Shown piece by piece: positions 47,112 to 54,389 of a stretch of DNA of 64,000 bases; within the stretch, counting starts at the first letter, position 1, and each line of letters begins with the position of its first letter. The position numbers and the translations under genes are program-made. The notes under the pieces were generated by a model. That model had not been told where the DNA came from. It ran no database searches and saw only the letters and a program-made list of their open reading frames with translations. The stretch covers positions 40,827 to 104,826 of the forward strand of contig JANRFG010000013.1 of the NCBI GenBank assembly GCA_030725715.1, read 5' to 3'. Source of the stretch: Opitutales bacterium. GTDB taxonomy: Bacteria > Verrucomicrobiota > Verrucomicrobiia > Opitutales > UBA953.

Positions 47112-47136
47112 GCGCGTCCTTTCGGACGACGCTTTT
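47112..47136 (+). terminator. Terminator-like hairpin after dapF
   Basis: GCGCGTCC (47112-47119) pairs with GGACG-A-CGC (47124-47132, one bulged A) around TTTC, followed by TTTT. It stands only 17 bp before the helicase ATG, so it could attenuate that gene. Confidence 0.5.
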
Positions 47137-47153
47137 CACCGCACACCCTCACC

Positions 47154-50096
47154 ATGGCGCCGCGTCAGCCGTTGCCCAACATCTCCGAAGACGATCTCAT
47201 CGATCTCGCGGGCGGTGCGACCGTGCTCCTTGCCAAGGAGCTGATCGCCAAGGGCATGGTGAAGAAAGCGCTCTGGACCCCTCCGGTCGCGGAAGCCCTC
47301 GTCGACGACGGCACCGAGTCCCGTGAGGCCCGCTGGAATCTCCGTTCGGTCACCTTCCAGCGCAATGAATGCGGCTGCGACGTCTCGGTCGGCCGCAGGA
47401 AGCTCTGCGTCCACTCCGTCGCGGCCTATCTGGTGTTGGCGGCCAAGGAAGGCTACTTGAAAGCCGAGCCCGCGCCGCCGGCCAAGCCTGCCGCGCCGCC
47501 CGGCAAGACGCCGACGACGACGGCGACCAAGGAAAAGACGACGGACCCTAAGAAGGAAAAATCAAAGCAAGCGGAGACGACCCCGGCAGGACCCCGGCTC
47601 AAATCCCTCACCCTTTCGGATAAACGCGGCACGCCCATCGAAGTGCGCTTCATCGTGCCGCCGAACATCGCGACCGCCGCCGCGCGCGATGAGATCATCT
47701 GCCGGCTCGAGCTGCGCGTCGACGGCGCCCAGGTCGCCCCGGAGAACCTCGACCGCAGCAAGGCCTGGACCATCGAGCCCGACACGGTCTTCTTCCTGGC
47801 GATCCTCGAGAACCTCTGCCACGGCAAGCTGCAGGGCATCCTGCCGCTCACCCGCCGCCACCTGCGCCAGCTCCTCGCCATCGGCAAAGGCCTGCAGATC
47901 TTCCGCATGGCCAACGCGCCGGAGAGCCCGCTCGCGTGGGACGGCGACCATCTCGACAAGGTCCACGAACACCTCGACGAACCCGTCGCGACCCCGCAGA
48001 CCAACGCCGCCGGCGAAGCCCCGGACGACGGCCCCGAGGAGCAGGAAGTCCGCTCGCAGGAACGCGGCCGCGACGACCGCCCGTGGGTCGACGGCTCGAT
48101 GAAGTGGCTGCGCATCCGCCTGCCCCAGCAGTCTTCCGGGCCCGTCGCCGAGCTCCGCGACGTCCTGCAACGCAGCGGCTTCACGCTCGAGACCACCACC
48201 CGCGAGTGGTACCTCGCCGGCACCATCCAGGTGCTCAATTTCCTCGCCCGCCATCACAAGCTGCTGATGACGGACAACGACGCGTTCTTCACGCACAACC
48301 TCTCGCACTCGCTGCGTAACGTCGACCTCGCCAAGGCGAAGTGCGACGCCTCCGAGGAGAACGACGGCTTCCGCTTCGCCATCGGCATCGACCCCGAAGG
48401 CAAGTCGCCGAAGGTCATCCAGGAAGCGCTCTCCAGCGGGCGCATGTTCTTCTACACCGACCGCGGCCCGCGCCTCATCACGCCGGAGCTGATGCAGTCG
48501 ATCCGCAACGCCCAGCGCCGCATCACCGGCGAGGCCAAGCGCGACGTGGACCTCGACCTCAACCTGAAGATCGGGTTCGCCGACCTCGCCAGCGCCGACG
48601 CCATCGCCGAGGAGCTGCAGGCCGCCTTCGCCCCGCCCGAGACCTGGAGCCAGCGCTCGTCCGCGATCCGCAACCTCTCGAAGCTCCAGCCCGCCCCGAT
48701 CCGCGAGGACCTGGGCAAGATGCTCCGCATCTACCAGCAGGTGGGCGTGGCCTGGCTCTGGCATATCCATAATAATTCCCTCGGCGGCCTGCTCGCCGAC
48801 GAGATGGGCCTCGGCAAGACCGTGCAGGCGCTCGCCTTCATGGAAGCCCTGCGCCAGCACCGCCCGGAAGACGGTCCCTGCGTCGTGATCTGCCCGGCCT
48901 CGCTCGTCGAGAACTGGCGCCGCGAAGCCCGCCGCTTCACCCCTTCCCTCAAGGTCCTCGCCCACCACGGCCAGAACCGCTTCACCGCCCCGGATTACCT
49001 GCAGCGGTTCGACCTCGTCATCACCTCCTACGGCACCCTTTCCCGCGACATAGCGGCCTTCACCGCGGTGGCGTGGGGCGCGGCGATCTGCGACGAAGGC
49101 CAGAACATCAAGAACCCGCGCGCGCAGGCCGCGAAGGCGGTCAAGCAGCTCGTCGCCAAGGGCCGCTACATCCTCACCGGCACGCCCGTCGAGAACTCCC
49201 TCGAAGACCTCCGCTCGCTCTTCGGCTTCCTGATGCCGGGCTATCTGCCCAAGCCCGAGGAACGCGTCCACGCCGACGAACGCAAGTGGCACGACGACCG
49301 TCTCCTGCAGATGGCCGCGCCGTACATCCTCCGACGCTCCAAGGTCGCCGTCGCCCCCGAGCTGCCCGCCAAGATCGAGCAGATCGTCTACTGCGACTTC
49401 GAGGACAACCAGAAGAAGATCTACGACGAGATCCTCGAATCCACGCGTCAGGAGATCTTCGAGATGGAGATGGGCGGCGCCACGCAGGCCCGCATCCAGA
49501 TGGCGGCCTTCAACCAGCTGCTCCGCCTCCGCCAGATCTGCGCCGACCCGCGCATCCTCGACCCGAAGCTGGCCGAAGCCGATTCGGCGAAGCTCCAGGC
49601 CTTCCTCGAACTCGTCGAAGAGTCCAAGGACGCCGGCCACCGCATGCTGGTGTTCTCGACCTTCGTCACGGCGCTCCAGCTCCTCAAGGAAGCCCTCGAG
49701 GACCGCGACATCCCCTATTGCTACCTCGACGGTTCCACCAAGGACCGCCAGGGCGTCTGCGACACGTTCAACTCGACCCCGACCATCCCCGTCATGCTGA
49801 TGTCCCTGAAGGCGGGCGGCACCGGCCTCAACCTGACCGGGGCCGACACGGTGATCCATTTCGACCCTTGGTGGAACCCCGCCGCCGAGGCCCAGGCCAC
49901 CGACCGCGCCCACCGCATCGGCCAGACCCGGACGGTGACCAGCATCAAGCTGATCGCGGCCGGAACCATCGAAGAACGCGTCATGGAGCTCCAAAAGTCC
50001 AAGTCTGAGATGTTGCGTAAGCTCCTGACCGAATCAGACTCCGTCTCGTCCGGCCTGAGCCTTGACGTCATCAAGGACCTCCTCCGCAAGGACTGA
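47154..50096 (+). CDS. SWIM zinc-finger SNF2-family helicase
   Basis: A 980-residue SNF2/HepA-type ATPase with a SWIM zinc finger near the N terminus (Cys73, Cys75, Cys85, His87). A Lys/Ala/Pro-rich linker (about 104-145) follows. The motor has DEMGLGKT (P-loop Lys555), DEGQ (647-650), LTGTPVEN and the C-terminal QATDRAHRIGQT. Family proteins translocate on DNA and remodel bound proteins such as RNA polymerase. ATG 47154 begins a conserved N terminus; the upstream frame is not supported. tatC follows 8 bp later. Confidence 0.93.
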   Translation: MAPRQPLPNISEDDLIDLAGGATVLLAKELIAKGMVKKALWTPPVAEALVDDGTESREARWNLRSVTFQRNECGCDVSVGRRKLCVHSVAAYLVLAAKEGYLKAEPAPPAKPAAPPGKTPTTTATKEKTTDPKKEKSKQAETTPAGPRLKSLTLSDKRGTPIEVRFIVPPNIATAAARDEIICRLELRVDGAQVAPENLDRSKAWTIEPDTVFFLAILENLCHGKLQGILPLTRRHLRQLLAIGKGLQIFRMANAPESPLAWDGDHLDKVHEHLDEPVATPQTNAAGEAPDDGPEEQEVRSQERGRDDRPWVDGSMKWLRIRLPQQSSGPVAELRDVLQRSGFTLETTTREWYLAGTIQVLNFLARHHKLLMTDNDAFFTHNLSHSLRNVDLAKAKCDASEENDGFRFAIGIDPEGKSPKVIQEALSSGRMFFYTDRGPRLITPELMQSIRNAQRRITGEAKRDVDLDLNLKIGFADLASADAIAEELQAAFAPPETWSQRSSAIRNLSKLQPAPIREDLGKMLRIYQQVGVAWLWHIHNNSLGGLLADEMGLGKTVQALAFMEALRQHRPEDGPCVVICPASLVENWRREARRFTPSLKVLAHHGQNRFTAPDYLQRFDLVITSYGTLSRDIAAFTAVAWGAAICDEGQNIKNPRAQAAKAVKQLVAKGRYILTGTPVENSLEDLRSLFGFLMPGYLPKPEERVHADERKWHDDRLLQMAAPYILRRSKVAVAPELPAKIEQIVYCDFEDNQKKIYDEILESTRQEIFEMEMGGATQARIQMAAFNQLLRLRQICADPRILDPKLAEADSAKLQAFLELVEESKDAGHRMLVFSTFVTALQLLKEALEDRDIPYCYLDGSTKDRQGVCDTFNSTPTIPVMLMSLKAGGTGLNLTGADTVIHFDPWWNPAAEAQATDRAHRIGQTRTVTSIKLIAAGTIEERVMELQKSKSEMLRKLLTESDSVSSGLSLDVIKDLLRKD

Positions 50097-50104
50097 CCCC
50101 CCTC

Positions 50105-51118
50105 ATGCTTTCCGCCTTCATTCGTCGTAATAAATCCCGGAGCGAGATGACGTTCCTGGAACACCTGGACGACCTCCGCGTCTCCCTCCTCCGCGTCCTC
50201 GGCGTCTTCGCCGTCGGCATGGTCGCCGCGCTCATCTTCTACCAGGAGACCCCCGCCATCCTGAGCCTGCCCCTCGAATGGGCCAAGCACCCTGAGACCT
50301 CTCCGGTCGGTTTCATCCTCAGCCAGCCCGACCCGGGCCTGGTCGCGATGGGCGAGCTCAAGGAATTCACCTTCATGGGCGTCTGGAAGGTCCTCATGTA
50401 CGCCGCCTTCGGCGTCGGCATCGCCCTCGCCTCGCCGGTCTTCCTCTACGAGACCGCCCGCTTCGTCGGCCCGGCGCTGACCGACCGCGAGAAGCGCGGC
50501 CTGATCCCGTTCTGCGTGGCCGCGCTGATCCTCTTCCTGCTGGGCGCCGCCTTGGCGTTCCTCTGGCTGAGCCCGATGTCCATCCAGATCTGGCAGCACT
50601 TCGCGGAAGGACTCAGCATGGAGGTGACCTGGCAGGCTTCGGATTACTACGCCTTCGTGGTGATGATGTGCCTGCTCACCGGCCTGACCTTCCAGTTCCC
50701 CCTCGCGCTCATCATCCTGATGTGGCTCGAACTCGTCCGCCCGCGGACCCTGCTCAAGTCATGGCGCGGGATGCTCTTCGGCATCATGGTGCTGGTGGCC
50801 ATGATCACCCCCATCGCGGAGCCGATCTCGCTCTTCGTCATGACGGGCATCCTCTTCGGCTTCTTCCTCGCCGCCGTGGGCGTCGGGACCGTGATCGTCC
50901 GCCGCAAGCGCGTCGCCCGCGGCGACAAGCCCAACCCGGAAGACGACGACCTGCCGGATGATGACGATGACGACGACCGCGATGACGACGACGGCTATCG
51001 CTCCGCCCGTTATTCGGATCCGGTGAAGCCTTCGACCCCGGCCCTCGGCGCCTCCGCGACCAGCAAGCCTAAGTCCACCCCGCCGCCCGCCGAAGGCGAC
51101 CTCAGCTCCCTCGACTAA
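50105..51118 (+). CDS. tatC: Twin-arginine translocase subunit TatC, with acidic C-terminal tail
   Basis: The core Tat component that recognises RR signal peptides. The 337-residue protein has the N-terminal FLEHLDDLR and about six membrane helices, with TPIAEPISL before the last. It is longer than usual: about 60 extra C-terminal residues include an Asp-rich run near 275-296 and a Ser/Pro-rich end, and the region after the first helix is also extended. TatA/B are not in the window, but Tat-type substrates are. It is 4 bp from the next gene. Confidence 0.93.
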   Translation: MLSAFIRRNKSRSEMTFLEHLDDLRVSLLRVLGVFAVGMVAALIFYQETPAILSLPLEWAKHPETSPVGFILSQPDPGLVAMGELKEFTFMGVWKVLMYAAFGVGIALASPVFLYETARFVGPALTDREKRGLIPFCVAALILFLLGAALAFLWLSPMSIQIWQHFAEGLSMEVTWQASDYYAFVVMMCLLTGLTFQFPLALIILMWLELVRPRTLLKSWRGMLFGIMVLVAMITPIAEPISLFVMTGILFGFFLAAVGVGTVIVRRKRVARGDKPNPEDDDLPDDDDDDDRDDDDGYRSARYSDPVKPSTPALGASATSKPKSTPPPAEGDLSSLD

Positions 51119-51122
51119 GACC

Positions 51123-51977
51123 ATGAAGTTCCGACTCCTCCTCGCCCTGCTCGTCCTCCCGCTGGGAGCCCAGACGACTCCGTTCGGCACCAAGGTCTCG
51201 GCTCCCGCCGCCGCCCCGGCGACGACCCCTGCCCCGGCCTCCGCGCCGGCCACCGGGGGCGTCTCGGACGAGTTCGTGGACAACTCGGTGCAGGTCTCGC
51301 CCTTCCGCCCGACGCTGCTGCCGGAAGCGAAGTCGACCCGCACCTTCCAGCTCTCGAAGCTCAACCGCCTCGGCTCGACGGAGACCACCAAGGAGCTGCG
51401 GCGTCTGTATTCCGCCTTCGCCACGCAGAGCATCGTCGACGGCTCGCCCGCCGGCTCCAGCAAGGCCGTCGGCTACCTGACGACCGTCACCTACTCGGTC
51501 CTCCAGGATCTCGGCGACAACCGCTACCTCGCCAAGGCCGCCTGGCCCGCCGCCGGCCCCAACGAAGCCCTCGCCGCCGGCGTCGACACGATGGCGCTCC
51601 TCCTCCTCGAAAAACCCGCGAAGGCCGGCGACACGGGCAACCTCACGGGCATGCATGTCGGCACGGTGGCCGTGCTCTTCACGCCCGACTTCGCCCCGCT
51701 CAAAGGCCGCCGGCTCACGCTCCGCCGCGAGGCATTCGTGGAATGCGCGACGTTGGAAGATTCTCCGGCCGGCCTGCAGCGTTTCGTCGAAGCGATCGTC
51801 GCGGGCGCCGAACTCAGCGTGACGACCAACGAGACGATCCCCTGCAAGAAGTGCGGCGGCCTCGGCTTCACGCGCGAAGCCCAGAAGGGCCAGCTCCTCG
51901 ACAAGCGCGTGCCCTGCGCCGATTGCGCCAGCACCGGCAAGCTGATCATCTCGGTCGAGACGAAGTTCGTCCCCTGA
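51123..51977 (+). CDS. Secreted protein with a DnaJ-like paired CxxC motif
   Basis: A 284-residue protein with signal peptide (MKFRLLLALLVLPLGAQ) and an Ala/Pro linker. The middle domain is mixed and unrecognised. The C terminus has CKKCGGLGF and CADCASTGK, two CxxCxxxG repeats 20-odd residues apart as in the DnaJ zinc centre. In an exported protein these could bind zinc or be redox active. It follows tatC by 4 bp, so it may be translated with it. Confidence 0.75.
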   Translation: MKFRLLLALLVLPLGAQTTPFGTKVSAPAAAPATTPAPASAPATGGVSDEFVDNSVQVSPFRPTLLPEAKSTRTFQLSKLNRLGSTETTKELRRLYSAFATQSIVDGSPAGSSKAVGYLTTVTYSVLQDLGDNRYLAKAAWPAAGPNEALAAGVDTMALLLLEKPAKAGDTGNLTGMHVGTVAVLFTPDFAPLKGRRLTLRREAFVECATLEDSPAGLQRFVEAIVAGAELSVTTNETIPCKKCGGLGFTREAQKGQLLDKRVPCADCASTGKLIISVETKFVP

Positions 51978-52046
51978 GCGGGACAATCCGCATCCTGCGC
52001 TTGCGCACGGAAGGCTTCACCCGCACATTGCGGCGTGTCCTCTCCG

Positions 52047-52985
52047 ATGCACGTCGGCCTTGAAGCCCATTTCGCGGCCCTCGAGCATTTCCTCGCGGAG
52101 CAGGAACTCGCGTTCGAACCCGAAGTCCGTCCGATGGTCCGCGACGTGCTCGCCCATCCCGGCAAGCGCCTCCGCCCGCTCCTCGCCTTCGGCGCCGGCG
52201 CCGGCGGTCCGCCGCCCGCGGCTCTGGTGCGTGGTGCCGGCATCATCGAACTGGTCCACCTCGCCACCCTGGTCCACGACGACGTGCTTGATGGCGCCGA
52301 CACCCGTCACGGCAGCGCCACCCCCAACCGCACCCACGGCGCCCACGCCGCGGTGCTCTTCGGCGACGCCCTCTTCGCGCACGCCCTCGTGCTCGCCGCC
52401 GACCACCCGACGCCCGAGCTCTGCCGCATCGTCGCCCGCGCCTCCCGCGAGGTCTGCTCCGGCGAGGTCTGCCAGACCTTCTCCCGCGGCCAGGATGACC
52501 TGTCGCTCGAAGACTACACCCGTCACATCCGCCTGAAGACGGCCGAACTCTTCGAGGGCGCCTGCCGGATCGGCGCCCTCCTCGCCGACCGACCCGCGGA
52601 ACATGTCGACGCCTGCGCCCTCTTCGGAAGACACCTCGGCATCGCCTACCAGATCTACGACGACCTGGTCGACCTCCTGCAGGACGACGCGAAGGCGGGC
52701 AAGACGCTCGGGACCGACGCCGCCAGCGGCAAGCTGACGCTCCCGATGCTGCTCGAACGGGACCTTTCGGGTAAAGGCTTCCTGACGCCCCTCCGCGCCG
52801 GCGGCGACGCCCGTCAGCTGATCTCCGCGGCCGCCTGGCGCGAATCGTTCCGTCGCCTGGACGCCGAGGTCGCCGCGGCGGAGCAAGCGCTCGGGCCGAT
52901 CGCCGGTTCGCCGTCCCCCTTCTTCCTGCTCCGTCTCACGGGCTTCCTCCGCGAAGCCGCGGGCCGGCTCGCCCCGCGCGCATGA
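52047..52985 (+). CDS. Polyprenyl synthetase (trans-isoprenyl diphosphate synthase)
   Basis: Builds an all-trans polyprenyl diphosphate for quinone side chains, carotenoids or lipid carriers. The 312-residue protein has the first aspartate-rich motif DDVLD at 78-82 and the second, DDLVD, at 205-209, with PGKRLRPLL before the first. The ATG at 52047 is preferred over GTG 52035; neither has a Shine-Dalgarno sequence. The stop overlaps the start of a 34-residue membrane peptide by 3 bp. Chain length cannot be told. Confidence 0.92.
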   Translation: MHVGLEAHFAALEHFLAEQELAFEPEVRPMVRDVLAHPGKRLRPLLAFGAGAGGPPPAALVRGAGIIELVHLATLVHDDVLDGADTRHGSATPNRTHGAHAAVLFGDALFAHALVLAADHPTPELCRIVARASREVCSGEVCQTFSRGQDDLSLEDYTRHIRLKTAELFEGACRIGALLADRPAEHVDACALFGRHLGIAYQIYDDLVDLLQDDAKAGKTLGTDAASGKLTLPMLLERDLSGKGFLTPLRAGGDARQLISAAAWRESFRRLDAEVAAAEQALGPIAGSPSPFFLLRLTGFLREAAGRLAPRA

Positions 52986-53086
52986 GGATCTTCCGCACGA
53001 CCGCCTCGGAACGTCAGGCGCTCGCCTGCGTGCTGCTCCTCCTCGCCGCCGCCGCCGGCCTGCTGTTCTTCTGGCGCTCCCTCTGA
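52982..53086 (+). CDS. 34-residue single-pass membrane peptide coupled to the polyprenyl synthase
   Basis: This short frame starts in an ATGA overlap with the polyprenyl synthase stop and encodes one hydrophobic helix (about 12-30, Leu/Ala-rich) after a charged N terminus, ending RSL. It ends 2 bp before the convergent DUF192 gene. Coupling and a clean transmembrane segment support expression; without homology it stays tentative. Confidence 0.5.
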   Translation: MRIFRTTASERQALACVLLLLAAAAGLLFFWRSL

Positions 53087-53088
53087 GC

Positions 53089-53592
53089 TCAGGGGAGGAA
53101 CTTCTTCACGTCGTAACCGCGGGCCCGCACGGCTGACCGCAGGTCATCCAGGTTCACGCGGTCGCCCGGCTTGACGCCGAAGTCGCGGAACCAGCCGGCG
53201 CGCATCTCGACCGCGAAGCGCGCCTGCTTCGTGACGGAACGGGTCGTCTCCGTATCACCCGCCGTCATGGTGCGGACCTCGAGGACCGTGCCGTCGCGGG
53301 CGACGAACGCGATGTCGAGGTCGATCAGGGTGTCCTTCATCCAGAAACTCATCTCACCGTCCTCGTCGTACAGGAAAGCCATGCCTTCGGCTTCCTCCAG
53401 CCGGGCGACCCCCATCAGCCCGCGGGCCTTCTCGAGGTCGGAGATCGCCACGCGCACCTGCGCCAGCACCACGCCCATGCGGAGCGGGAAACGGGTCTCG
53501 AGGCCGAGTTCGCGGGCCGGGGCGACCTCCGGACGAGGGCTGTCGCAGGCGACGAACCCGAGGGCCAAGGCGAGGAAGAGCAGCCGGAACAT
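53089..53592 (-). CDS. DUF192 family putative lipoprotein
   Basis: A 167-residue protein with a short signal sequence ending FVACD, probably a lipobox although Phe at -3 is unusual. The DUF192 domain follows: KARGLMGVARLEEAEGM, then FWMKDTLIDLDIAFV and a VLEV strand. Family function is not established. The upstream frame to 54057 is a shadow of the methyltransferase gene. Divergent from that gene by 54 bp. Confidence 0.85.
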   Translation of the reverse strand: MFRLLFLALALGFVACDSPRPEVAPARELGLETRFPLRMGVVLAQVRVAISDLEKARGLMGVARLEEAEGMAFLYDEDGEMSFWMKDTLIDLDIAFVARDGTVLEVRTMTAGDTETTRSVTKQARFAVEMRAGWFRDFGVKPGDRVNLDDLRSAVRARGYDVKKFLP

Positions 53593-53646
53593 GCGGGCGA
53601 GTGTTCCTGCGATTGCCTCGGAGGCAAGTTTCGCTTGCTTGGCCGG

Positions 53647-54360
53647 ATGGAACGCGACCCGCAGGCCCACTGGCTCGAGACCGAGACGGCCCTGCATTAC
53701 GCCCGGGCCGCGGTCAGAGTGGGACTCTGGGCCTCCGAGCGCGTGCTCATCGAGCGCCACCTGCCGAAGTCGGCCCGCTTGCTCGAACTCGGCTGCGGCG
53801 GCGGCCGCGTGGTGCTCGGCCTCCGCCAGGCGGGCTACCATGAGGTGACGGCCACGGACTTCTCGCCGATCATGGTCAGCCTCGCCCGCGCGGTGCTGGC
53901 CGACCATGACGAGAGCTGGGAGCAGTGCGTGGAGCAGCAGGACGCCACGGCGCTGACCTACCCCGACGATTCCTTCGACCACGCGATCTTCGCCTTCAAC
54001 GGCCTGATGTGCCTGCCCAGCCGCGGACATCGGCTCGCCGCGCTGCGTTCGATCCATCGCGTGCTGAAACCCGGCGGCATCTTCCTGTTCACGGCCTCCG
54101 ATCGGGAGAAAGGCGCCAACGCCGCTTATTGGGCGAAAGAAGATTCATCCGATGAGGGCATCCCGGGCGACCGCTGGCACGAGAGCGACACCTCGCCGGT
54201 GTTCATCCATAGCAGCACCGAACAGGAAACCCGCGCAGAATTGTCCGAAACGGGCTTCGCCGTCATCGAGTGCCCGCTGAGCACCGAAATCGCGGCCGAC
54301 GGGCCCGCGGTGCGCGACTTCGCCGGCGAGACCCGTTTCTACGTGGCGAGAAAGGCTTGA
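53647..54360 (+). CDS. Class I SAM-dependent methyltransferase
   Basis: A 237-residue enzyme with the SAM-binding LELGCGGG (46-53), an acidic end of strand 2 (TATDFSPIMV), motif II DSFDHAIFAFNGL and motif III LKPGGIFLFTA. The substrate is unknown. ATG 53647 is preferred over TTG 53635. No Shine-Dalgarno sequence is obvious. It is followed by the beta-helix gene 29 bp later. Confidence 0.88.
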   Translation: MERDPQAHWLETETALHYARAAVRVGLWASERVLIERHLPKSARLLELGCGGGRVVLGLRQAGYHEVTATDFSPIMVSLARAVLADHDESWEQCVEQQDATALTYPDDSFDHAIFAFNGLMCLPSRGHRLAALRSIHRVLKPGGIFLFTASDREKGANAAYWAKEDSSDEGIPGDRWHESDTSPVFIHSSTEQETRAELSETGFAVIECPLSTEIAADGPAVRDFAGETRFYVARKA

Positions 54361-54389
54361 GGGAACTGTCTCGGGGCGGTGTTGTCGGG

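Noticed and set aside
47562..49994. An 810-residue minus-strand frame over the SNF2 gene
   Set aside because: Low-complexity antisense shadow; the plus strand has all helicase motifs.
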